Shown here in pieces: positions 23,512 to 34,596 of a stretch of DNA of 64,000 nt. The DNA is from Bugulina stolonifera (taxonomy: Eukaryota; Bryozoa; Gymnolaemata; Cheilostomatida; Bugulidae). The stretch covers positions 24,678,298 through 24,742,297 of the forward strand of contig OW285189.1 of assembly GCA_935421135.1 (NCBI GenBank). The letters are read 5' to 3'. Positions within the stretch are counted from its first letter, which is position 1. Each line of letters begins with the position of its first letter. The position numbers and the translations under genes were made by a program. The notes below the pieces were generated by a model, which had not been told where the DNA came from, did not search any database, and saw only the letters and a program-made list of their open reading frames with translations.

Positions 23512-26500
23512 TTACAATTTGGTATCTATTTTCTCACTCTCTACATGTAGGCTACTCTTAGAAGAGTCAGCTTCAAATCCTCCATTAGATTCCGGCTGTG
23601 CTGACCTCTGCCGATGACTCATAAAGTTTGGGCAAACAGGGATATAGCTAGTCCACTTAGCTCTGTGTAATATAAAGGAATATCACCACAGTTAGCAGTG
23701 TACTTTACGATATAGTATATCAGACACCAGTGTACACACTAATACTATTTGGCTACATGCAGGTAGACTCCATGCTAATACATTCATCTCCAGAGTTGTC
23801 CTCTCTTAGCTACCCAATGATTACTAATACCTGTATTGTATAACAATATCATAGCATTGATTCCATTTACAGTAGGATAATTGCAGTAGTCACCTACTTG
23901 TATATAGCAGAATTTCCAAAAGGCATATCATAAGTTTCCAATTGTTCCCCAGGTTTGCTAGTCTCTGGCTTCTGGATCCAATCAAGCATACCTCTCTCTT
24001 TCTGTGTACCTACATATTATACATTTACATGTGATCCTAAAACTAGGACAGAAATCCCTAATATTAGTATATATACATGACTGTAGGTTGTCATTAGCAA
24101 AATGAAACATTAATAATTCTAGTAATACTATGAATAATACAGATCATGAAGAGATCATTATCTGGGATTGTCTTACATAAAGTATAATGCACCATGTACA
24201 TGTACGTATAATTACATTGTACAATGTTGCTGTCGATTGATGCTACTTTAGCATGTTGGTATAGGGAGAGAATAACTCCTGTCAGTAGATATACCTAACA
24301 GCATAGAGGAAGGGTAATTCCCGTTAGCAGATAATAGTATAAAGAGAAGACAACTTCTACCAAAATAGTTTAGAAAGAGTACAACTCCTATCAGTCGATA
24401 TAATAAAATACAATATAGTATAAAGGGAGCATAACTCCTGTATATACATGTAGACACTTTTAGTTATGTAGTCCATACCTGGTATTGTATTATCTAAGAA
24501 GAATGCAAGTCCTCCACCAACAAACATACTTGTACTGAGCAATACTTGAAATATTTCATCTACCACAGGCTCACCTTCAAACATACATAGTAACTGGATA
24601 CCACAGTTCACAGTATATATAGTATGTAATATATTACATGACTATATTATTGGAATGATATGATATTTTAGTAATGCATTGTGTTAGTCTACGGTAAGTA
24701 ACCTAGATCAAGATCAAGTTCATCTACTGATACGGTAAATAAGAACCTTGCCTGTATCAATCATTGCTTTATTATGTTTTAGCCATTCTGGTACACCAAT
24801 ACCGAGTAGCAAGGAAGAACCCAGAATAAACAGATTTCTAGAAGAGTTGAGATCCACATACTGGAGATTAGCTAGACCCACAGACAGTATTAATCCTACA
24901 ATCATGTTCATTAATTACAAACCGTGCACAAATACACAATCATAGGGAGCAGCCGTGGCTTAGGGGATAGAATACTGAGCTTTCAAGCTGAAGGTTCCAG
25001 GTTCGAATCCGGTATCCGAATAGGAAGAGCATCCAGCATCCATAATTGCTCCTGTGCCTCAATAGTCCTTGGGGTCATGCAAAGCATGGCTTCAAGGCAA
25101 CTCCTCTATCCCTGCCAAAAAAGGCCAGGTCATCTGGGCCTTTTCTCACAGGGAGTTGGCCAGCACGGGCACCTGGCAGTGCAAGCTGCTAGAGGCTGGT
25201 CAGCCGAGGAGTATAAGCCGGTGAGTTTTTTACAAATACACAGTCATGCAGATAATTTCTACAAGAAAAAAGCTACCAGCTACCAAAGTGGGAATTCCAG
25301 CATTACTTAGATGTGCCTTAATAGCCCTAACAGCAATAGGCTCAACATGACTGCCCTTTTTGAATAGTGAATACTTGGTACACACGAATACAAAGGTCAC
25401 TAGGGTATAATCACCACCATAGACATTAATTACTTATTAATTTTAAATAGGTAATTATAATTATGTGGTTTGCTTAAATATATTGAGGGAAACCAGGGAC
25501 AGGAGTCTGGAAAGCTACATGTAGTGAGCCAATCCAATCCTTTTATACTACAATGTACATTATATAGTAACAAATTATAACACATTTATACCACTAGTTT
25601 TCACTTAAAAGGCAATGAAGTGCTGTATATACTTTACCAAACAGAGCCAGATAGATTCCACCCATGACAGGATCTGTTATTGTTACAAACACAGCACAGA
25701 ATTTACTGAACACTCCAGCTGCCAGCATAAAAATTACAGCAATGTGAATGACCCTTCTGCTGCCAACCTATATGTAAGATGGACAATGCATGCATGATTT
25801 ATTTCATCTAGAAAGCCTAGGCCTAGATGGTCAACAGGACAAGGTGGACAAAGTGGTGGGCTATATTGACACCATGTAATCACAGAAAAGTGGACACTCA
25901 AGTGATTACTCTGAAGGTGAATCTCAAGAGGTTGATTATTTCACAATCCTGAGTTCTCTTACCCTCAAGCAGTAACACAATTATATATACAATCACAGTC
26001 AGTTCTTACCTGTGTTATTGCCAAAGTTCCAATGTTAGTACTGTAAGATGTCGTACTAGTGCCTGAGCCCCAAGCACCTGCTAATATACCACCCAAACCC
26101 TCAACTCCAATCCCTCTGTTAATGGCAGCGGTTGTAGGTGGTGGAGCACCTGATATTCTGTAGCATTATTTACAGTTGTATAATGGATTATACTTTGGTA
26201 AGTGTTTAGAATTTTATGCAAAAAAGGAATCAGGAATGTATTGCAGTTAGCTAGACAAAAATGTGCAGCAATTGTATCACACTGTGTAGGCTACATGTGT
26301 ATGGTTAACTGTACGACAGTGTAGGCGCTGTATACTATCTAACCTTGCAGCAGCATAGTAGTCGCCTACAGACTCGATTATTGTAGCAATGAATGCTGCT
26401 AGCATTCCAAACACTCCAGCTATGGACACAGTCGGCATACCCCATTGACCTGTGGAGAAGGAAGGTACATTCAAACGTCTATTCTGCAGTAGGTGTCTTC

Positions 26501-29500
26501 GCGACATCTTGGACGGACCCGGATCGCAAATAAAATTTACAAGATGGCCGTCCGACCAAGGCAAGAAGGGCTATTGGCCTAGGATTCTGCTTGGCTGGAC
26601 GAAACTATCCCTAGCTCATCGGCACACCTGATTTCTTTGCGCGAAAATGAGGATTTTGCTTTTGGCCCAGGCCGGTGTGTTGGCTACCCTGTGACGGATG
26701 TGTGCCGGAAAATATTTTTGTAAATCGGCCTGGGTCTGAAGTTCAGGTTGCGAAGACACCTAGTATCTACATGTTATGTGATATAAAACATTCTAGATTA
26801 TGGTGTACTTTTAGCAAGAAATTTATTTTTGAGCAGTCAGAGGCTTGTTTCAAATCCATGAAAATACCTGTCCCTGACTGGGGTTTAAACCCGAGGCCTC
26901 TACGGTACCTAATTGCCTAGCACAGTGAACAGAACAGGTTGCTAAGCTGATGTAGTGGTAGCATGTTCTGTTCACTGTGCTAGGCGATTAGGTGCTGTAG
27001 AGGCCCCGGGTTCAAACCCCAGTCCGGGACTGGTATTTTCATGGATTTGAAACAAGTGATCTCTGACTGCTCAAAAATAATTTCCTTGCTAAAAATATAT
27101 CATTATATAAAAAATTGCCAAACCCCCTAACATTCTAGATTATCTGGAGCAATAAAATACATGTAATGCTATCTATGAATACTTTACCTGGATAAGGGAA
27201 CCTGAACCACTTGGCATTAGTAAGTACAGAGATCCTGCTGTCAGTACGAGCTTTATAATATATATGATCTTTGTCATCAGGAAATACATTGGTGTATGTT
27301 AGGATAATGGAGACTATGTAAGCCACCAGGATTGCTAGGATCACCTGCAAACAACATTACTGTCTCAACATTTGACACACTAGCAGTTTACGGCATATAA
27401 TATGTACTTCGCATAATAACTATACATTATCAACAGATGTACATGTGTATGGATGAGAATAGTATTAAATGTTGAAACATACATGTATAATATGCACAGT
27501 TAATGTGTACATGTACACAGTACATGATGTGCAATAATCAAGCAATAGCTGCATGCTATGTATGGTCACAAATATAGCTTTGATGTCAAAGGCCAGAATG
27601 TAAGCTGGTAGAGAAAATCACTAATCTAATCTTGGATGTCTCCAATAAGTATTTTCCTAACTCTTAGAATCTGAGGTAGATAATGGGTTCAACATACCCG
27701 CTCCTAATGATATATTATAGCTTGAAATGCAGGCTAATGCAAACTATATCAGTATATCTGGTCATAGAGAGCAATGATGGGTGGAAATTGGATTTATTTA
27801 GAGGCAAACATAACCTCACCATTACATTTCCTAGCTAAATCGAGTAGATGGTTGTCAGAGAAGGAATTTGGGGTAAAGCCTATTACAGTGCATAGGCCCA
27901 AATGAGGAGGTGGATACTCTCTGTATACCCATTTGCACTCTCACTTCTAACACTGAATACATGCTGTATACAGCTCTATGGCAACACTACATTCAAAGTG
28001 AAATAGTCAACAACTTGTAGGTTTACAAATAAACTTCAAATTTCAATAATTATAGTTATTCTGACATTTTGATGATTATAATTGTATGGGTAGATGCAAA
28101 GAGACTGTGATCTTTGGTGTTGAAATACTAGTGTACTAGATTGTCGTATGTACTAGATTGTCGTATGCACTAGATTGTTTGATGTACTAGATTGTCGTAT
28201 GTACTAGATTGTTTTATGTCTATAACTGAGATAACTAAGTCAGTCAGCACGTTACCAGCAGTAGTGTTCAGTATTTACATTTTACTTACCGGAAACAGTT
28301 TGAAGAGCGGGAAACCACGAGATCTTGAGCAGCCGCTATGTTCCTTTGAGTAACACGGTACCTTCACTTTACCCATATACTGAGAAAATATCAATATGAG
28401 ACCGAATGTCCTGTAACAGATGTATACAACTCATACACATGTATCTCATACCATAGAACAATTAGATCTAAGGTAGGAGATACATTAGCCTGTAATGGAC
28501 TATCTTACGTCTTGAGGGTTCCTTATGCTCCGTTGGCATACATGCATAATATCTAACCAGAATACAGGTTATGCTACATGAACAGAGTTGACCCACAGGG
28601 ACTAGTGAGGCTTTCTTTCCCTTAGCTTTCCAAACACTCACAAAGTGTGGCTACAGCTTAGCCAGCCTATGGGAGCTTTCGGCGTCTCATGGAGTCGTGC
28701 CTTTACATGATCAGTAAACATATACATGTAGTTACAGTATAATATACATGTAGTTATGGTATAATATACATGTAGTTACAGTATAATATATATGTAGTTA
28801 CAGTATAATATACATGTAGTTACAGTATAATATATATGTAGTTATGGTATAATATACATGTAGTTACAGTATAATATATATGTAGTTATAACATTAGGAT
28901 CAAAATCATGGTAGGCCTATTACTCACAGGTAAGCAATGCCCCACTGACTAGCGGCAAAATTGACTGCTGCACCAACAAGTGAGAAGCCGATCAAAGATA
29001 TGGTGACTGTGATAGTAAGAGGACTAATGAACCTCAGCAGAAATCCCATTATACCAGAGAATCCAACCAACATCTCAAATATAGCGGCCACCATCAGAGC
29101 TCCCTGTGCCTAAACATAATACACTGCAGCCAAACAAAGCAAGTAAAAGTGCAAGTACTTCCTACATGTAGATAAGAAACTTTGGAGGAGGAGATGCTCT
29201 TGTCACCAGGTTAGCTACGAGTATGCTGTCACAAGGCAATCTGTATAGTGAAAACCAGAGACAATTCAAGGTTGTGTGGAACACTCGTCCTGGTGTCGTG
29301 ACCTACTCTAACTAAAAGGCTCTGAAAATCAACTTTTCTAGTGATCCTCATGGACCCAAACTTGGCAGAATTCGGGCCCTATATTTCATGGTTGCTACAA
29401 TTTTATTTCTAATTCTAAGGCAATATTGTTCTTCAAAATTATCATATGAATTTCGGGATCTAAATCGGTATATCTTAACATTAACAAATCTTTTTGGATA

Positions 29501-30752
29501 TACGTACAGCTCTCATTCTTCCTTTCCAGACCTCTCTGTGTTCCTCAGAACCAGTTATCACAACCAGATCTGTGGAGTTTAGGTTCATTAATTGGTACTC
29601 TGTTAGGTTTGTACCTGTGTGTAAAAACCCATAATGAAGCGATAGGCTACAGTACCCCTGAGGCTTTTAGGCTAGTTGTTGGCAAGTAATAATAGAAAGA
29701 AAGAGAAAAAACCTGATTCATTGCTAATTCCATTTCCATACATTATTCGAAACCCCAAATGAATAACCTGAGTGTGAAGCCTAACCTTACTGATAACATA
29801 CATGTATGCTTCACCTCTGACTCGGTTGGTGTGTAGCTCAGTTTGTCACTCACCTGAAGGTAGAACTATTGGACACTTCCCAAATGTGCCAAATATAGCA
29901 AAAAGAGGAGGTAGGAATGATGCACTTCCTCCTTGAACTATGGGTAATCTGAAACATTTATATTTAGTACTATCAAAAAGTTTCTTTGGTGAACAAAATT
30001 CTCAATTTGACAAAGCTAATTGTGGCCCTATTGGCCATATCTGGTACCATTTAAGGTTTTCTCTAGATTTGAATCTGCGGAAATAAGATAATATCTTCAG
30101 TGTTGCCAAAGCTTCCTCTGACATACTTACTCGTGATCCTAAAAACATTTAAGTGTTATGCCAAATCAGATGTAGAATTTAAGTATTGTTAAACTCTTCC
30201 ACCACAAAATATTATTGTTTCATGTTTATCCTATCGATAATGTCACTGCACGTGCCGTGTAATAGTGCTAAACATTGTAGTTTACCTGCATCCAAATGTA
30301 GACTGAAGAAATGTGACTATACCAGCCACAAAGAATGCTGTTGTCATCAGCTCAGCTTTGGCCACTTCATCTGTCTCTTGACCGACTTCTATACATGTTG
30401 CTGCCGATATGAGAAGTGGGAAGCCAATTGGACCTCCAGCCATTGTAACAAAATGCTGTGAATGTTTCCATTTAAATTATTCAGAAGTGAGTCAATTTAC
30501 AATAAGACATACTTTGAAGCAAGCAACATACATGGATTTCGACAGCACAAGTCTCCTATAGTGGGCAGTAATCAGTATAGATCTAAGGTTTCTAACCTGA
30601 AATCCAAGTGTAATACAGATATGCCATGGTGGTACATCATCTATACTATACTGTAGTTTAGGTGACAAAAGCTTCTCCCTTTCCACGTTTATTTCTTGAC
30701 CATCTGATGCCACCATCTGCTGCTCTGCTTGATTTATTTCCAGCTTTGCCAT
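23512..30752 (-). CDS. SLC23 / NAT-family transporter, copy B (complete, 14 exons, 624 aa)
   Basis: Exons: 30752-30597, 30455-30286, 29948-29854, 29614-29508, 29109-28928, 28410-28290, 27344-27188, 26449-26344, 26157-26010, 25767-25638, 24895-24752, 24574-24479, 24009-23898 and 23662-23512, stop TAA at 23514-23512. The total of 1875 nt stays open in one frame. The length fits the family (human SVCT1 is about 600 residues). Landmarks are the QH motif at residues 52-53, [12 protein letters not shown] between early helices, [11 protein letters not shown] at about 355-365, the NAT signature [10 protein letters not shown] at 405-414, [10 protein letters not shown], and a hydrophilic C-tail after [10 protein letters not shown]. 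Thr at the first signature position is neither the Pro of ascorbate carriers nor the Glu/Gln of nucleobase carriers. Exon 11 must end at a GC donor (24751-24750) to keep the 144-nt exon length. It should be a plasma-membrane symporter; the substrate is open. Confidence 0.95.
24255..24460. repeat. Degenerate tandem repeat in intron 12 of copy B (GAGGATAACTCCTGTCAG type)
   Basis: About four units of 40-55 bp with a core like GAGAATAACTCCTGTCAGTA, followed by ATA-rich sequence. Similar arrays sit at the same intron position in copies C and D. Confidence 0.6.
24928..25247 (+). mobile_element. tRNA-derived SINE with target-site duplication
   Basis: The head carries a Pol III A box (TGGCTTAGGGG at about 24956) and a perfect B box (GGTTCGAATCC at about 25004), followed by a unique body and a T-rich end. 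Sixteen-base direct repeats ACAAATACACAATCAT (24928-24943) and ACAAATACACAGTCAT (25232-25247), one mismatch apart, flank the 288-bp insert. It lies in intron 10 of copy B. I do not call it a functional tRNA gene because the stems do not pair cleanly. The 128-residue open frame across it is not a gene. Confidence 0.85.
26492..26760 (+). mobile_element. MITE copy 2 (TA target duplication, best-preserved ends)
   Basis: Ends GGTGTCTTCGCGAC and GTTGCGAAGACACC are inverted complements with one mismatch. TA flanks at 26490-26491 and 26761-26762. It is 269 bp long and lies in intron 7 of copy B. Confidence 0.85.
26787..27143. mobile_element. Head-to-head inverted tRNA-like element with 15-bp target duplication
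   Basis: Direct repeats AACATTCTAGATTAT at 26787-26801 and 27129-27143 flank a 327-bp insert. Inside, an arm at about 26810-26936 and its inverted partner at about 26964-27095 surround a short spacer. The right arm has tRNA promoter-like boxes: TAGTGGTAGCATG (about 26953) and GGTTCAAACCCC (about 27010). The left arm carries the mirror copy. It sits in intron 7 of copy B, directly after MITE copy 2. The transcript would fold into a long hairpin. Confidence 0.75.
28130..28215. repeat. 17-bp tandem repeat, about 5 copies
   Basis: Units of GTACTAGATTGTCGTAT with variants lie in intron 6 of copy B. Confidence 0.8.
28722..28890. repeat. 22-bp minisatellite in intron 5 of copy B
   Basis: About seven copies alternate TACATGTAGTTACAGTATAA and a TATATG variant. 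Confidence 0.9.
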
Positions 30753-33700
30753 TCTCTGTAGCTTTGAGAAGCTATACCGCTGTAGATATTGAACAGAGAC
30801 TGGGACTCAACTAAAGAGTAAGCCGGCTTCAATCAGTGATTTGTGCCAAGATAGCAGTTACATCATCATGTAGACTGGGTTCCAAACTTTCTAAATTTAT
30901 GAGTGGGCAAGTCTGTGGTTGGCTGTGAAACTTGTGTTGGGGATTTGTGTTCCATCACTACTCTCCTATACCAGCATATATGTACAATCATAGGAGTCAT
31001 ACATACATGTACACGTATATTATACCCGATTGTTTCCTTTATACTATAAATTGTATGACATGATTTTATGCTACAGTTCTGGCTAATATCCCATGTATCT
31101 ACATGATTGTATGAATGTACATTTAATGTGTTAGTAGGTTTTAGCAAAACACTGATATTACAGAAATAGTCACCACTCCCAATTCCAAATAAAACTGCTG
31201 TCACTCAATACAATCCTATACCCTACACCCTATATCATAACCAAGACATCATAAAAGGCTTTACCATGCTACAATAACTTAGCAACTAATTTTGCATCAT
31301 GTAGTGATACTAGATGGGGTGTTATGTAAGGGATGTAGTGACGACAAACGTCACAACTGTCACAACACCGACAAACGTCACAACAATTTTTCGACAAACG
31401 TCACAACACCGACAAACGTCACAAAAGTGCACCGACAAGCGTCACAACATCGACAAACGTCACAACAATTTTTCGACAAACGTCACAACACCGACAAACG
31501 TCACAACAATTTTTCGACAAACGTCACAGCACCGACAAACGTCACAAAGGTTCAACAACAAACGCCACAATGCCAACAAATATCACAAATTTTCAATAAA
31601 ATAACACCATAACACCAAAAATGATGCTTTTTGCTTTAATTTACCCTTCAATCTGATTATTGTTTGCTGTGTTTTAAAAGCTGAAGAAAACCGAAGACAG
31701 TTAAAAGCAGAGTGTGACAACTCCCAATTGAGAACATGGAATTAAGGATTCAATTTTTTCGCTAAAAATCAAAACAGCTGAGTAGAAGCAGATCTACTTT
31801 TGCACAGTTGTCTTGGTTTTTAGCAAAAAATTTGAATCGATAATTTAATGTCTTCTATGTGGAGTTGTCATACTCTGCCGCCTATATAGTGATTATAATC
31901 ATTTAATACTAACTACATGTATCTACTCGTATAATAGCACACGCATATAACATGTTGATTAAAACTGAAACAAGTCTTTACTGGATGTCAACAATGATTG
32001 TAGCAAAATACGAATAGCTAGGATCACTCAGGTAAGATAAAAACACCAGTTATTGCCGGGAATGTCAGGCTAAACGAATTATGGGATAGAGGTTACTTCC
32101 CAATATGATAATTGCATCGAGTTGCATCTCGGTTTTTGATACGATTTTCTATGGGACAATTTTGTCGATTTTTAATTGAGAGCGAATAGTTTCTGAAAAA
32201 AAAAATTATATCAAAACATTGTGTAGCACTATGTCTAGTAGTAGAGTAGCATATGTTTTTAATTTTATGTAGATCCTTGCATTTAGTTATACAGTGATGT
32301 ACTTTGTTAGCAAGGAATTTATAGCTATAGTTACACATTTAATAGTGATGAATAGGCAGGAGAGTTCCACTTGTCTTCATATTCTAGAAGCAGATGGTTC
32401 TAGGATTAAGGTGTCATAACATATTCCCTTTAGATCTGTTGCCTGCAGCTGCATGGTATTTTTAATTTAGAGAAGTGGTGGTGTATGTGAGACCTAGGCT
32501 ACAGCGTATGTGTACAAATGTAATGCAAAACTTCGGCCCTTTGACCAGAATGCGACTCAATGCAATTTTGATATAGTACACTGTACATGTAGTTAAATGG
32601 CCATTAGAGGATATTTCGTTTAGCTTGCCCATATCTGGTAATAGCTGGTGCTTTCATCTTTATTGAGTGATCCTTGCCATCCATATTTTGCTACAGTCAT
32701 TGTTGCCATTCAGTAATGACTTGCTTCAGTCCTAATTAACATGTTATACTCACATGTATATCATGCATGTACATGCATATTATCAAAATACGTGTGGTTA
32801 CAGTCGTATTGAATGATTATAATTTATTAAATGAATTCCTTACATAGGCTGCATAGTTAACAGCAGAGTGTGACAACTTCCAATAGAGGATACTAAATTA
32901 ACAATTCAATTTTTTCGCTAAAAATCAAGTTGGTTGGGCAGAAGCAGGTCTACTTCTGCTCAATTGTATTGGTTTTTGGCGAAAAAATTGAATTGCTAAT
33001 TTCATGTTCTCTATTGAGAGTTGTCCCACTCTGCTTTTAGCCATCTTCGGTTTTATTCAGTTTTGAAAACACAACAAACAAAAATAATCCAATTGAAGGA
33101 TAAATCAAGGCAAAAAGCATTATTTTTGGTGTTATGGCATTATTTTATTGAAGATTTGTGATATTTGTTGGCATTGTGACGTTTGTCGTTGAACCTTTGT
33201 GACGTTTGTCGGTGTTGTGACGTTTGTCGAAAAATTGTTGTGACGTTTGTCGGTGTTGTGACGTTTGTCGAAAAATTGTTGTGACGTTTGTCGGTGTTGT
33301 GACGTTTGTCGGTGCACTTTTGTGACGTTTGTCGGTGTTGTGACGTTTGTCGAAAAATTGTTGTGACATTTGTCGGTGTTGTGACAGTTGTGACGTTTGT
33401 CGTCGCTACAAAGGGACATAGTGACTACACAATCTCATATTTCCTCTCCACCTTAGATTGAAATTGTGACCCAAACTACGTGTCAGACTGAATTGGCTTC
33501 AATGCATTGATTGTTCCCTCTACTGTTGGTATGTGTAGTAAGCTGTGCTAGTTGTACTTACGGTTATTCTAGTACTAACAGACTCCACAGTCATACCAAT
33601 ATCTGGTCATTTATGGAGACATTTTACTTGCTGTAAAGCATTTCATACAAGTATATATTTCAATATCAACCATATAGGAGGTAGTCCTTTCCATTTACAA

Positions 33701-34596
33701 GGTAATCTATAAACATATTCCCTATATTAATGATAATAACATTGAACACACAAACTGATAGATACAGGTAATTCGTTCGACTCAGATACTCTCAGATAGA
33801 TGACATTGCAGATGTTCGTCTGCTACTTCCACTGATGCCGGTATATCTAGCAGTCTTAATCAGACCAAGACGAGAAATTATTGTAGTAAGCCCACACTTT
33901 ATAATCTAGAAAGTAACAACCCAATAATTTGTAAACTTACCTTCTATTGAATCTGGTTTTCTTGTGCTTGCGTTAGAGAGTATCAGCCTCCACTAGCATA
34001 GCTGCCAGAAACAGGAATGTCAGATGGGGTTCTGATGTTCCAACATTGGATAAACAAAGTAGCTTTTTTGGTTAATTGCCAACGTTAATGTGTGAGCTGT
34101 ATATATAAGTATCACATAATGTTTTTGTTTTTATTCACTGTCACAAGACATGTACAGTGTATATGCAATACGTTTAAAATTGTCAAACAAAGTAATGAAC
34201 TTTTGTGATCTGTATATTCCTTCATGTGGTCAACTTGCAACTAATGGCTGTTCAATTTATTTTTTAGCGTGAAGTGAACAAAATATAATAACAGTGAAAT
34301 ACATGTAGCATAGAGGCTTATGTCAAGATTGAAAATCAAAATTCTAAACCATTTCTGCTAGTTCAAAGTCATTACTCTTGCCATTAGGCACAACTAGGTA
34401 CTATTTGCCACTACCACTAGTAACTACCACACTGCTATCATCCATGTTACCACTACCTTGTTACCACTACTACCACTACAGTTGATTATAATGTAGCATA
34501 TTACATGATTATATTATTATTATTACTATTTACAAAATTAAATTTTTCTGAACTGGTCAACCCTACCAAACCCCAACTACATAGTTTCTGCCAATT
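30753..34596. other. Spacer between transporter copies B and C
   Basis: It holds the 2.08-kb foldback element at 31334-33410 and otherwise no supported gene. It is 5' of copy B and 3' of copy C. Confidence 0.6.
31334..33410. mobile_element. Foldback-type DNA transposon, non-autonomous, 2077 bp
   Basis: Target duplication AAGGGA lies at 31328-31333 and 33411-33416. Ends are TGTAGTGACGACAAACGTC and the complement of TGTAGCGACGACAAACGTC. Each arm is about 550 bp: an outer zone of repeated CGACAAACGTCACAACA units (31340-31600 and 33150-33400), a spacer, then an inner near-palindrome beginning GCAGAGTGTGACAACT (31704-31886 and 32862-33038). The central roughly 970 bp has no transposase-like frame. 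Frames in the outer arrays (31292-31612 and 33132-33419) are repeat artefacts. The design recalls Foldback elements or MULE-like elements with long ends. The superfamily is not certain. Confidence 0.85.

Noticed and set aside
24944..25020. Functional tRNA gene
   Set aside because: A and B boxes are present, but the cloverleaf stems do not pair cleanly and the flanking target duplication shows a SINE.
31292..31612. Possible CRISPR-like array of regularly spaced repeats
   Set aside because: The repeats are part of inverted transposon arms, spacers are not unique, and the context is a eukaryotic genome.
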